64,000 nucleotides of DNA from Xestospongia bergquistia (GCA_963965975.1 OZ014424.1:682001-746000), one strand, 5' to 3'; numbered from the stretch's first letter, positions 10,630 to 22,625 are shown. Notes: generated by a model not told the origin, from the sequence alone. Translations and numbers: made by a program.

Positions 10630-12421
10630 ATGGCTACTAACACATCAGATACAGATTCAGAAGATGAGGACTACATTCCTGAAGGTATTATGAATAGCCC
10701 CATAACAGATTAATAGAAAAGATGATAGTATCTTTACTGTGTATACATGTACATGTACTATAATGGTATATAATATCACAGATATTACTATGATGTTTAT
10801 GATATTATACATGTATATGTACTGTATTAGGGGATAATGTTAGTTCTGAAGGTGATGATGTACAAACTGGTAGTGAGAAGTTACAGAGAGAACAGAAAGA
10901 TGATGACACTTGTAAATCTCAAGTGAAATTTACAAAAAGAAAGAACATTACTTCTACTAGGTAAGTGGATTGAATTAGGAGACTGATTGTTTAGTTCAGT
11001 TTTAATAACTACTAATTATAATAAAATACAATTAATAACTAGATATTTAAGTCCTTTTCTCTTATTACAAATTATTATTTAAACAATTAACTGATTGAAT
11101 TAATTGATTAGTTGTTGTTGTTGTTTATTGTGGATGTTCTATATTGATAATTGTTGGTTCTTTAGCTTTTTTCTTTCTGATGGCACATGAAGTGATCAAG
11201 CCTTATTTTAACTTAGTAATATTTGTATAGATCTGTAGGACATTTTCCATCATATGTATTTTATCTTTTAATCTAAAAATATTTTAATTTAGATAGTAGT
11301 AAAGATTTAATTTCTTATGATAGTAATGTCTTCATTCTTCTCTTGTTCTTTAGAAGGAGAAAAGGTGGAATATGTCTTGAAGGAGAGAAAGCGGGAGAAG
11401 AGAATAGTGAGGAAAATGAAGGAGAGAGAGAAGATGAAGATGATAAAGAAGGTGATAAAAAGAAGAAAACACATATTGATCAATTATGGGTGGAGTTTAA
11501 GAGTAACAGTAGCGGGAACTTTGTTAAGGGAAAGGACAGTAGTGTTGCTAAGGAAACCAATTCTAGCAAGGAAGACACCAATACTGAAGATAAGGTATTG
11601 TTTACACTCCTTGTATTGTTAGCTTCAATTAATTTAGAAATATAAAAATTATAACAATAATTAATATTACTGACTTTTTACCTCAAAATATAATAACACA
11701 TTAAATACTTCAAGTTACTCTTAACATTTAGGAACCTTGTTCTACTGAAGAGTCAGAGAAGACAGTGACTATTAAAAAGAGTTATGATTTTGCTGGAGAA
11801 GAAGTAGTGTAAGTTATGTTATATTCCTATCATGCAATGAGCTCTATAATTGTTGTCTGATAGTGTGGAGGAAAAAGTATCTGCTAAATCAAAAGAAGCA
11901 AAAGAATATTTAAAATCACAACAAACATCAAATGAACAAACTAAGAAAGTGTTTCCATCATTTACTAAAAGGTTAGAAATTTAATTGTACTTGTAAACAA
12001 GAGCAGTGAATTAATTGTTTCATTTTCTTTACTTTATTGCCTCTCTCTCTCTCCCCTAGTACTATTAAACGTCCTGGAGGGGCTCAATCCTTATTAGACT
12101 CTCTCTCTAAGAAACCTAAAATGAGTACTCTTGTAAGAACCCCATAAATCAATGACATCATTATTTATTACATCCTAATTTATTATTACTAGGAAAAGTC
12201 ACGGCTGGACTGGACCAAGTACAAAAAGGAGGAGGGGCTTGAAGAGGAACTAGAGTTCCATTCAAAAGATGGGTAAGTTATATATTTAGATTATCATATT
12301 ATAATTAATAATTTAATAATTAAGGTATCTTGAGAAACAAGCATTCTTACAACGAACAGAATTAAGACAATTTGAACAAGAAAGAGATGAACGCTTAAAA
12401 CGATTTAAACGACTTTATTAA
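10630..12421 (+). CDS. CFDP1: Craniofacial development protein 1 / BCNT / Swc5 homologue
   Basis: Eight exons: 10630-10684, 10831-10960, 11354-11594, 11732-11808, 11864-11971, 12060-12132, 12193-12272 and 12325-12421, giving 286 aa (human 299). The N terminus is acidic (SDTDSEDEDYIPE), the middle contains IDQLWVEFKS and lysine-rich stretches, and the C terminus is the BCNT domain (EKSRLDWTKYKKEEGLEEEL, then EKQAFLQRTELRQFEQERDE). The family is a subunit of SRCAP/SWR1-type complexes that exchange H2A.Z in nuclear chromatin. All phases join correctly. A 3' minisatellite starts immediately after the stop. Two broken relatives lie upstream in the same orientation. Confidence 0.93.
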
Positions 12422-13056
12422 AATGTCATATTATCTTGTACTCAAATGATGAGACATGTCATTATTAAAATGTGATATATCTTGTACTCAAATGATGAGA
12501 CAAGTTATTATTAAAATGTCATATTATCTTGTACTCAAATGATGAGACAAGTTTTATTAAAATGTGATATTATCTTGTACTCAAATGATGAGACAATTCA
12601 TTATTAAATGTGATATATCTTGTACTCAAATGACGAGACAAGTCATTATTAAAATGTCATATTATCTTGTACTCAAATGATGAGACAAGTTTTATTAAAA
12701 TGTGATATTATCTTGTACTCAAATGATGAGACAATTCATTATTAAATGTGATATATCTTGTACTCAAATGATGAGACAAGTCATTATTAAAATGTCATAT
12801 TATCTTCTACTCAAATGATGAGACAAGTTTTATTAAAATGTGATATTATCTTGTACTCAAATGATGAGACACGTCATTATTAAAATGTGATATATCTTGT
12901 ACTCAAATGATGAGACAAGTCATTATTAAATGTGATATTATCTTGTACTCAAATGATGAGACAAGTCATTATTAAAATGTGATATATCTTGTACTCAAAT
13001 GATGAGACAAGTCATTATTAAAATGTGATATTATCTTGTACTCAAATGATGAGACA
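12422..13056. repeat. Hairpin-bearing minisatellite, about 14 units, after CFDP1
   Basis: Units of about 42-50 bp with core TCTTGTACTCAAATGATGAG follow the stop codon directly and probably lie in the 3' UTR. Each has the imperfect inverted repeat CTTGTaCTCA/TGAGaCAAG around AATGA. Larger patterns of alternating unit types (TGTCATATT, TGTGATATT, TGTGATATA) show expansion by unequal exchange. It is not CRISPR-like: there are no unique spacers. Confidence 0.95.
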
Positions 13057-13286
13057 AGTAGTAACTTACTGTAAAGTGATGAATAATTGATTATTGATTC
13101 ATTAAACTTATTATGATACTATTTTATTGCTTTTTATGTAAAATTAATTCTGTAATCATTAAGTAGTGAATAGTTTTCTTCTTTTTTAAAAAGGTAATCA
13201 GAAAAAATTGATTATTAAATAATTAAATTTCAAAGATGACATGTAGTTATAACTAGTTATGACCAGTTATAACTAGTTATAATTAG

Positions 13287-14920
13287 TTATAATTCTTGTT
13301 CCTGTTGTTTCTCATCTTGATATTGGTAGTGTAGATCAGCAACATTAGTTTGTGATACTTTGACCCAACCATCTTCTTTAATATGGTACACTAGAGAGAA
13401 GAGAGAGAGAGAGAAGCACTCAAATAAAATATCCATTATCTTACAATTAACAACTCCTCCACTGAATGAGTCTCTAAAGGTAGCATGATAAATAGCTCGA
13501 CGTCCTAGCTCTTGTGCATCTTTAACACTCATCTCCTTACTATATCCTGAGTCTAGAACTCCATATGCATAAGTTGAACCAGATCCAACACTAAACATAT
13601 CATTAGTAAACCTGTTACCATCTGTATCAACATAGTATATCCCAGGACCCTGTAATGTGTGTGTGTGTGTGAGGGGGGGAGGGAGGAAGGTATGTGTTAA
13701 TGTAAATATGTCACTATCTGTTTCTGTTAACTTACTTTTTTATCCCAACCACAGATCATAGTTCCCTAAAATAATGAAATAAAATATATTAGTGATTTTA
13801 ATTGTTCAAGTATATATTAATGATTGTAACATATTCTCTATTAATTTAGAAATCTTTATTAATAGTAACTGCACATTATTACAATATATCCTTAGTACAG
13901 AGGTGTACTTATGTTTTTTTTGTTTTTTTTCCTTTTTAATAATAATTTACCAATATAGTTAGGAAATACTAACAGGTTGAGCTAATAACTTGTGCACCAG
14001 ATAATAAGTTACATTGCAATAGCTTAATTTAATAAGTTCTAATGTCAAAATATAATAGATGTGTTCAACAATAATTACATTAAAATATTAATATGGGAAT
14101 TAAAATAAGTATCCTAATTTAAAGAGTGCTTTTAAATCCAAGTGTCCTTTATAAGAGGTTCTTTTTTACCATTAACATAATAACCTCCGATATATGTACA
14201 TGTAGATATATTAACATAATAACCATTAATAATTATACATGTACATGTATGACTGTTATCTACTTAACACTGACCATAGATAGTCCATATCCTTTATAAT
14301 AGGAGACCATATTGGCTAGTAGTTTAGATGCAGCTGCTACAGATATTCGCTCCTTATTACGTAATTCATATATACGACACTCAAATGCCAGCTGTCTTTC
14401 CCAATACGAGCAATCAGCTGCACCGCCGGCCATAGTACCCAACAGATAGGGGTTAATTTCTATTACCTTCTTGACTGTTTGAGACGCTAAGTGAGTAAAG
14501 GGTTAATAATTTACAATTAGTTATTTTAAGACAATATTTACCAATATAGGAACCAGCTGTTGCTCTGGAATCCACAGCAACTATCACTCCATGATCAAAT
14601 TTAAATGCCAATGTTGTCGTCCCATGAGCAAATTTGATTCTGAAATCACTTTTATCTGATGTAAATGGTTTCACAAATTCCATCGGCTATAATAAAAATA
14701 GAAGAATCAACTTATTATAATACAAAAGATTGTAACATTAACTCTTTCTTGCCTCTATTCCAGGTGGTACAGCAAAGGTACTTGAGTTAAGAGCTAAGTC
14801 AACCATTGGAGAACCCAGTAAATCATTCTCTCTTTTTCCTAACGGGTCCACAAAACATCCAGTGATTGATTTATATGCGTATTTGTCCACTAAACTTAAC
14901 GCCATTTTTCTCTGCACCAC
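13287..14920 (-). CDS. PSMB5: 20S proteasome subunit beta type-5 (chymotrypsin-like)
   Basis: Six exons: 14753-14920, 14542-14686, 14275-14486, 13736-13765, 13445-13649 and 13287-13390. The product is 287 aa from the first ATG, or 282 from the second at 14905, which follows five codons later. After a propeptide, [10 protein letters not shown] supplies the catalytic N-terminal Thr; [10 protein letters not shown] holds the conserved Asp and Arg, and TVKKV the active-site Lys. The diagnostic stretches [20 protein letters not shown] and [18 protein letters not shown] place it as beta5, not beta1 or beta2. Exon 4 is only 30 bp. Intron 1 appears to be GC-AG (GAG|GCAAGA), because this alone keeps phase. 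The stop lies beside repeated TAACTAGTTA motifs. Confidence 0.95.
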
Positions 14921-14969
14921 ATGTAAATTTTAACTCTTTCTTACCAACTCATGTATACACGTGTTCATT
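14921..14969. promoter_or_regulatory. Compact bidirectional promoter PSMB5/NUDCD1
   Basis: Forty-nine bases separate the first possible PSMB5 start codon from that of NUDCD1. The palindromic-looking TATACACGTG at 14953-14962 contains an E-box. No TATA box is clear for either direction. Confidence 0.5.
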
Positions 14970-17900
14970 ATGGCCTTTAAACCCAATCGTGACCTTCTCA
15001 ATGCAAATTTTGAAGGCTACAAACTAGCAGAAGTGTCCTTACCATTTACTAGTCAAAGTTTTGTAGGTGGAGTCAATAAACTTGTTCTCTCAGAAGACCA
15101 ATTCTCTTATCAGCATGTACGACAAGCAACTATGTACAATCATCTTGTTTTTGACCCCTGGAATGGGTTCCAGGTTTATTGGTTTACATCTCAGACCCGT
15201 AGTGTTTTGTGTGGAACACTTACGGTCAGTTTAATTAAATGCACCTGTTCATACATTAGAGACAGAAAGGTACAGTACTGAAATAATTCTAAGTCAACTG
15301 GCCAGCTCACCATGGCGATCCCTATGTCTCACTTTATTTTAGTCTATCAATATTTTAGTGTATTGTCATTGTATTATATCATCATAACTAGACATCAATT
15401 CACCTAATTACTTTAGTGTTAATATTCAGCATTAGTGGATGTAGATAAATGTTTAAAGTTTATTATTATTATTAAATTGCAAAATACAATATTAACTTTT
15501 TGCTGCTTGGCATGTGAAATATTCCAAGCAATAACATGTACTGTCAAAGTATATATAGAAATCATATTATGTCATCATAGATATCATAACAATATAGGAA
15601 CTATATTGTGACACTATGTTCTATGTGTCAATTAGAGGGAATAAATAAGAGTAAACTTAATACATTAACTGACAATGAACAATGAAGTGTATAAGTATTT
15701 ACTATAAGCATTACAAGGATGAGTGTAGGTGGTGGATTTTTGAAGCCTCTTCTTTCTATGCTAGCTTCTCTGCCTTTTAGCATCTTATATCACATCTATT
15801 TACTCTTTAATTTACAAAAACATATGATTTTTGTCTCTAGTCATCAGGAGAGCTGATGATATCTACAGTCTATCAGTGTCAGGAGGCAATAGACAAGGAA
15901 ACCAAACAAAACATGTCTAACACCTCTCTTATCTTTCTCTCTCACACTAATTCTCTTCTCTATGATGTTAAGTGCACTCAAGGTCAAATTCTGCTATTTG
16001 ATACAAAAAATCGTACAGGAAACTCAACATTACCTTCTCTGTGGCAGGTCATATCAACTATTCCTCTGTTGTCTCCTAACATTACAATTCAAACATCCTT
16101 TTTAAATGAGAATCACTTGGTACTCAACTTGATGACTTACCAACTAGAAAGGACATCAAGACATACAAGAGGAGAAGATGACAACAATACATGTACATGT
16201 ACATGTACATGGTTAAACATAACTTTTGCTAAACCACTAGGGTCTGAGAATATTGGAGAAGTGAACCAGACCCTCTTTTGCAAGTTTGAAAGTTCAACTG
16301 TACCACTTTACAGTGAGTTTATAGGTCATCACCTTATGATAGTAAGTGACTCCAAAATTAAAATTACATCACCTCAAAGAATAGAAGAGCTCAATGAAGA
16401 AGAGATGGAGGATGTTGAGAGAGAAAGACAGCAAAGTGATGATGACATAAAGGAATATGTGGGGCTTGGTTACGGAGACCAGTCTGAGAAGAAATACGAG
16501 TGGGCTCAGACTGAAACTGATGTGAATGTATCAGTGTCTCTGTCTGAGGATATTGCTAAAAGAGATATACATTGCATCATTGAAAGAGATAGTCTAGTAG
16601 TTGGACTAACAGATGGTACCACATACATCAGAGGAGAGCTATGGAATAAAGTGGACCCTGATGTTAGCCATTGGGTAATGGAGAAAGGAAGGTAAGATAG
16701 ATAGATTTGTTGCTATTTGCTTTGTTACATGACTATAGACTTGAAGTGTCATTGGAAAAACTCCATGTTGGTCAACTGTGGCCATCTTTACTTGATGATG
16801 TCCCCAGAGGAAAACAAACTCTTCCTCTAGAAGAGGGGTTATCTTATAATGATGAGTTGACTCCTGAAGAATTAAAACTGATTGAAGAGAGATTGTTGGG
16901 TGTCTCTGAAATTAAAAGAAAGAGGGTAAAGAATACATTATTACTTAATTGACCCCCTTTGCATTAAGTGATGAAGTAGTGAAATGTCACAACAGCTATA
17001 GTTTCTGACTGCTTGATCTTACAGTTTTAGCAGCATGATCTTTGACTACGTTGCACTTATTTTATAATTCTTACTGTTATATAGGAAGTGTTAGCTGATG
17101 GAGCTACATCTTCTAAATTTTCCAAGCCACTTGTTCAAACAACATTAGAAGATTGTGACACAGAAGATGATAAAGATATTTGTCTATTTCTTATTTCACA
17201 AGATGGGAATATTATTGAAAGGGTGAGTGTCCTAGATACCAGTATAATGAAGTAAATAATTTTAATACTTCATTTTTTAATCTCCTAATGTGATATATAT
17301 GACTGCTATATTTTATATTATCATGAATTTGTTTTAATTTACTTAAATTGCAAGTACCTTGTTGATGTGCACATATATACATTGTGTATAGCTATAGAGT
17401 TTCCTTGCCAACTAGCACTTAATCTTCAGAAATATAGTATAGACAGAATTCAGTAACACCTTATTATTAAAGTAGGTCTTGTCTATATTTTCTTGAATGA
17501 TGAAAGTTTAAATTATGCTATAATTTTGTTAGAACAATATAATATTTGCTGCTTTCAAATTAACTTAGTCAAGTTCAAGTTTTATTTTTATATATAGCTG
17601 GTCTCAAATTTAGTTGCTTACGGATTGTTTTTCTTCAATAGATGGGATTAGGAGGGAAACAACTGTTATTCACACTACCATCCAGCTTAAACCACAGCTC
17701 TTTACTGTCCATTAGACATGACATTGATGCTCTTCTATATTCTCCTTTTCTCTCATCTACTAATTCTCTTAACTTTGCACATGTTAGTACATTTCATGCT
17801 CTGGGATATGTCCAAGCTTCTAAAAGGGACAAAAAGTTTTTGACATGTAGTCCCAATATGTCCTACGCAGCATTGAGTACAGCCAGTCGTCATATTTTCA

Positions 17901-18061
17901 TTTATTGTCAGCCTATTGATGGCATTAAAGGTACATCTGCTGTACAATATGTACATACACTTGGTAATAATGATGGAATACTTGGTTTACAAGCTTCAAG
18001 TGAACAACTGGTATTTGTCTTATGTGAGAATGAACTAATAGCTTTGAAACTTGATCAGTAA
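14970..18061 (+). CDS. NUDCD1: NudC domain-containing protein 1 homologue
   Basis: Five exons: 14970-15224, 15841-16691, 16739-16925, 17085-17222 and 17642-18061; 616 aa (human 583). The N terminus has FEGYKL and MYNHLVFDPW as in NUDCD1. A CS/p23-like domain lies at about 305-395, starting WAQTETDVNVSVSLSEDIAK and ending near LHVGQLWP. The last exon contains the strongly conserved GYVQASKRDKKFLTCSPN, followed by SYAALSTASRHIFIY. The family are Hsp90-type co-chaperones that support WD-repeat partners. An ACATGT microsatellite is translated as alternating Thr/Cys around 16185-16212. The ATG is the first in frame after the head-to-head PSMB5 promoter. Confidence 0.93.
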
Positions 18062-18767
18062 TATATATATAGTGTTAATCTTGTTGTATCCACTTTGTTG
18101 TGTTGTCTTTTTCTATTTGATTTAAAACACTGAAAATAATTATATAGTTTTAATCATGATGTATTTCATACAGGATGAGACACAATGGAGTATTAATAAA
18201 CTAGTAATTAACTAATATTAATATATTAATAGTTAATTAATAGTTAATAAACTACTGAGTAAAGATAGTGTATTTAATTTTTTGTGAATCTACATGTCAA
18301 TTAATGAACTTCTTTAGGCTTTTTACAAACTTTAATAACATTTCTGATCTCAAACAATTATTCTGTTTAACAACGAGCTAAATATATAAAGATTTTGTTT
18401 ATTTCATTTTGGACCAATTTTTAATCCAAACTTGTAATATAATATTCTATATAGTAACAATGTCGTATTTGTGAAGGCTGTCACTATGGAATCTATAAAA
18501 GTCAATTCCATGTAGTGATTAGTAATCAACGCAGTATGTGTTATTAATACTTTTAAATATAGGACTGTAATGTAAGAGACCGCCAATTGGTTGAAATAAC
18601 CAAACAAATTTATTTTAAAATTAATAAAATTGTTTGAAAAAAGGGAAAGACAAAAAATGATATTTCTAAGATACAATAATGTAATGTTCATGTATCCACT
18701 ACAAAAGTTACAACTTATAAAATATTTCATAGCCTAAAACTAGTTACAGGATAACAAATAACTTCAG
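18062..18767. other. Spacer between convergent NUDCD1 and the lectin-like gene
   Basis: No gene is seen. From about 18570 it contains the 3' flank shared with the second lectin-like gene (21060-21225), including CCAATTGGTTGAAATAACCA. Confidence 0.6.
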
Positions 18768-20129
18768 TTACTGGATGATTGCGCTTATCTTGCTGGAGCC
18801 AATTCCACTATATACTCCAATAACATTGGTATAGAAAGATGTACCACTCTCCAAGTAATAGTACACTCTTCCTCTGTACTGAGTAGAGAATGATCCTCCA
18901 TAAAGTACAGCGGAGACAGTGATGGTCTCTGTGCGTGGAACTGTCACAGGAAATTCATAACATTGGTCAATTTCTTCCTCCATATGACGATCGTAAATCG
19001 ATGCAGAACTTAATTGGAGATGTGTATGTCCACCACTAGGGTTAGGGGCGAAAACAGGTAAAGCAGTTTCTACCTTGGTATTGAAATGAGACTCAAGGGC
19101 AGTTGTATATGACCAGTCACGTTTTTCAATAACTTTTTTACAACCTTTGAGAACATAGTGTTGATCTATTTTTCCTTTGGTATTATCATAAGTCACAGTG
19201 TGGTCATGAATTGGCTTAATAGGAATATTTCTGCTGAGGGAAGGATAAGTGAGAGATTGTAACTTTACTTCTTCAACATTACGTAGTAGTTGGAAACCAA
19301 ATGACATGACATAACTGGAAACCCTACCAACAGCGCTGATGAGTACTCCAGATCCAACTGGTACTCGATATGGACCGTGCAACTGTCCCTTCAGTGTATA
19401 CATCGAGAAAGTGCGGTTGAGATTGGTTCGCAAGTACATTCCACCAAAGTAACCTCTAGTACTAGTGCCATGTGTAACAGCATATAAGAGAAGAGTGGTT
19501 ACTTTCTCTCCATTTTGAAAGTAAAAGGTATCTGTTGAATATCCACTACTTGATCCCATGGAATATGACCAAGTGCTCTTTCCATTTGTATACTCAAAGA
19601 TGATGCCTCGAATAAATGTATTGTAATAATATCCTTTAATACTTTTAATAACTCGACCATATATGTGTCCATTAACATTGACTGTTTTCATTGATCCTGC
19701 ATTGTACCCAATGAATGCATCAGATGTAAAGATCTTCCTGTTAATTGAACTATAGGCATGCTTATAAGATGGTGGGATATTGGCTGCATTTGTTAATGAT
19801 TCGATTTTGGAGTCGTCATCATTTGTGTCAAGAGTAGATTGGTCTTCTTCATAGACAGCTTGAAAGTTGGTAGCTTCATCCATCTCAGCATCATTTGTGT
19901 CTTGATTATCATTTTCTAAAGTGGGACCATCTTTAGTTGGTTTTTTATCAGTTTCTAAAACAGGACCATCTTTGCTTTCTGCATCATTATCTGTCATTTC
20001 TGCATTCAATGACTTTTCTAAGTCCTTGGATAAATCATCCACTCCACCATTCACGAGGACACCACCCTCACCAAGAAGAGTGAAGGCTGCAAGCAGACCA
20101 ATGAACAGATAGACAACACATGCCTTCAT
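18768..20129 (-). CDS. Secreted jacalin-like/aerolysin-like protein, copy 1
   Basis: A single exon encodes 453 aa. Residues 1-28 are a signal peptide (hydrophobic FIGLLAAFTLLGEGG). Residues 30-120 are an acidic low-complexity linker with a repeated DGP-x-LE-x-D motif. About 130-290 resembles a jacalin beta-prism lectin (GIIFEYTNGKSTW, FGFQLL). About 290-453 resembles the aerolysin-type beta-pore-forming module of natterin-like proteins, including the insertion region and the C-terminal run of paired strands. In that family the lectin part binds glycans and the second part oligomerises on membranes. Both domains are recognised by eye and the second is less certain. A near-identical tandem copy lies 2.5 kb upstream. 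It could be defence, prey-lysis or self-matrix related; nothing here decides. Confidence 0.7.
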   Translation of the reverse strand: MKACVVYLFIGLLAAFTLLGEGGVLVNGGVDDLSKDLEKSLNAEMTDNDAESKDGPVLETDKKPTKDGPTLENDNQDTNDAEMDEATNFQAVYEEDQSTLDTNDDDSKIESLTNAANIPPSYKHAYSSINRKIFTSDAFIGYNAGSMKTVNVNGHIYGRVIKSIKGYYYNTFIRGIIFEYTNGKSTWSYSMGSSSGYSTDTFYFQNGEKVTTLLLYAVTHGTSTRGYFGGMYLRTNLNRTFSMYTLKGQLHGPYRVPVGSGVLISAVGRVSSYVMSFGFQLLRNVEEVKLQSLTYPSLSRNIPIKPIHDHTVTYDNTKGKIDQHYVLKGCKKVIEKRDWSYTTALESHFNTKVETALPVFAPNPSGGHTHLQLSSASIYDRHMEEEIDQCYEFPVTVPRTETITVSAVLYGGSFSTQYRGRVYYYLESGTSFYTNVIGVYSGIGSSKISAIIQ

Positions 20130-20199
20130 TTTTGAGTAAAGATTGGATTATCTGATATATGAGGTCAGATTCTACGACTAACACTGCACGTATGCTCCA

Positions 20200-20207
20200 T
20201 TTATATA
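20200..20207 (-). promoter_or_regulatory. TATA box of lectin-like copy 1
   Basis: TATATAAA on the minus strand lies about 70 bp before the ATG. The equivalent site is kept at the same spacing before copy 2. A sharp TATA promoter suits a strongly or conditionally expressed secreted product. Confidence 0.55.
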
Positions 20208-20215
20208 TTCACTGC

Positions 20216-21059
20216 TCTAGTGCTGCAACAGAAATTCATTTATAACAATATATAATTGTAACTAGAGTAAATCACTATAGATAGAGTGGATTATGTGAAG
20301 TATGGAATCTAGAACTAATGTGAATTACTCACTGTCTATTTTATTGGTATGATATGTCATTATAAAACAACAACATTTAATTATATATTAAGTAATTTAA
20401 ACAAATTTGTGACTCCATAGTAATCTATTAATGTAGCTACAAATTAATTGTTAAAATGGCATATTAATTTTATAGTGGCATACTTGTCTATTGTAATAGC
20501 ATATACTTTCATGTTAAGCTATAGAATAGAATAGTAATGTATTGTATTGGAAGAGTAGCTGTATTCATGACTATAGTGACTCATGATCATAAGGTGCTAA
20601 CATATTTTTTCATTACTTTAACCTAAATGCCGTCAGATCCATGCTTACAATAACTACTTGACTATATGTGTAATGCATGACCTTGCAAGCTGGCAATTGT
20701 AATGACAACATGTTATTATCATGTATGGTCTAATATGGTCTAATATGGTCATTATCAGCACCTATTGTTAGATTATTACATTTTTGACTGGTACCAGAAA
20801 TGACGTAATCTGATTGGTTGATTACATTAAAGTTTACACTAATTGATATAATAGGACATACTTTGTGGTATTTATTTCTAAAATGTTTCAAAGACAAAAA
20901 CTAATGATATATTTTGATTCAACTGTACTGAAAGATGATGAATGAGTCTATAAATCAACAAAGCAAGGGAAAAACTATCTATCTAGACTATCTATCTATC
21001 TATATATATATATACATGCAGCATTACTAATCAAAGCAGTATATGTTGTTCATATAGGA
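20216..21059. other. Spacer between the two lectin-like genes
   Basis: AT-rich, with a short ATCT/AT microsatellite near 20980-21013. No gene or RNA is recognisable. Confidence 0.6.
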
Positions 21060-21263
21060 GGCATGTAATCTAAGTGACCATCAATTGGTTGAAACAACCA
21101 AATTTATTTGTTTTAGTATTAAAAAAAATTGTTTAAAAAAAGGAAAGACAAAAAATGATATTTCTGAGATACAATAATGTAATGTTCATGTATCCACTAC
21201 AACATAAAAAATAGCCTAAAACTAATTAGGGGTAACAAAAATTCTGAAAATGAGGTACATCAG

Positions 21264-22625
21264 TTACTGGACAATTGCGCTTATCTTGCTGGAGCCAATT
21301 CCACTATATACTCCAATAACATTGGTATAGAAAGATGTACCACTCTCCAAATAATAGTACACTCTTCCCCTGTACTGAGTAGAGAACGATCCTTCATAAA
21401 GTACAGCAGAAACAGTGATAGTCTCTGTGCGTGGAACTGTCACAGGAAATTCATAACATCGGTCAATTTCTTCCTCCATGTGACGATCGTAAATCGATGC
21501 AGAACTTAATTGGAGATTTGTATGTCCACCGCTAGGGTTAGGGGTGAAAACAGGTAAAGCAGTGACTACCTTGGTATTGAAATGAGACTCAAGGGCAGTT
21601 GTATATGACCAGTCACGTTTTTCAATAACTTTTTTACAACCTTTGAGAACATAGTGTTGATCTATTTTTCCTTTGGTATTATCATAAGTCACAGTGTGGT
21701 CATGAATTGGCTTAATAGGAATATTTCTGCTGAGGTAAGGATAAGAGAGAGATTGTAACTTTACTTCTTCAACATTACGTAGTAGTTGGAAACCAAATGA
21801 CATGATATAACTGGAAACCCTACCAACAGCGCTGATGAGTACTCCAGATCCAACTGGTACTCGATATGGACCGTGCAACTGTCCCTTCTGTGTATACATC
21901 GAGAAAGTACGGTTGAGATTGGTTCGCAAGTACATTCCACCAAAGTAACCTCTAGTACTAGAGCCATGTGTAACAGCATATAAGAGAAGAGTGGTTACTT
22001 TCTCTCCAGTTTGAAAGTAAAAGGTATCTGTTGAATATCCACTACCTGATCCGAGACAATATGACCAAGTGCTCTTTCCATTTGTAAACTCAAAGAGAAT
22101 GCCTCGAATATATGTATGGTAATAAAATCCTTTAATACTTTTAATAACTCGACCATATCTGTATCCATTAAAATTAACTGTTCTCAGTGATCCTGCATTG
22201 TACCCAATGTATACATCAGATGTAAAGATCTTCCTGTTAATTGAACCATAACCATGCTTATAAGATGGTGGGATATTGGCTGCATTTGTTAATGATTCGA
22301 TTTTGGAGTCATCATCATTTGTGTCAAGAGTAGATTGGTCTTCTTCATTAACAGCTTGAAAGTTGGTAGTTTCATCCTTGTCAGCATTGTTTTTGTCTTT
22401 GTTGTCATTTTCTAAAGTGGGACCATCTTTAGTTGGTTTTTTATCAGTTTCTATAACAGGACCATCTTTGCTTTCTGCATCATTGTCTGTGACGTCTGCA
22501 TCCAATGACTTTTCTAAGTCCTTGGATAAATCATCCACTCCACCATTCACAAGGACACCACCCTCACCAAGAAGAGTGAAGGCTGCAAGCAGACCAATGA
22601 ACAGATAGACAACATATGCCTTCAT
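21264..22625 (-). CDS. Secreted jacalin-like/aerolysin-like protein, copy 2
   Basis: Another 453-aa single-exon gene, colinear and largely identical to the one at 18.77-20.13 kb, with the same signal peptide, acidic linker, jacalin-like part and aerolysin-like part. Differences concentrate in the acidic linker and in the first half of the lectin-like part (for example VNFNGYRYGR against VNVNGHIYGR), the face that would contact ligand. The C-terminal half is almost unchanged. That pattern suggests divergence in binding specificity with the membrane-active part held constant, but it is only a visual comparison. The frame is open with no damage. Confidence 0.7.
   Translation of the reverse strand: MKAYVVYLFIGLLAAFTLLGEGGVLVNGGVDDLSKDLEKSLDADVTDNDAESKDGPVIETDKKPTKDGPTLENDNKDKNNADKDETTNFQAVNEEDQSTLDTNDDDSKIESLTNAANIPPSYKHGYGSINRKIFTSDVYIGYNAGSLRTVNFNGYRYGRVIKSIKGFYYHTYIRGILFEFTNGKSTWSYCLGSGSGYSTDTFYFQTGEKVTTLLLYAVTHGSSTRGYFGGMYLRTNLNRTFSMYTQKGQLHGPYRVPVGSGVLISAVGRVSSYIMSFGFQLLRNVEEVKLQSLSYPYLSRNIPIKPIHDHTVTYDNTKGKIDQHYVLKGCKKVIEKRDWSYTTALESHFNTKVVTALPVFTPNPSGGHTNLQLSSASIYDRHMEEEIDRCYEFPVTVPRTETITVSAVLYEGSFSTQYRGRVYYYLESGTSFYTNVIGVYSGIGSSKISAIVQ

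Noticed and set aside
12422-13056. CRISPR-like regular repeats
   Set aside because: Units are directly contiguous with no unique spacers, in a eukaryotic 3' region.
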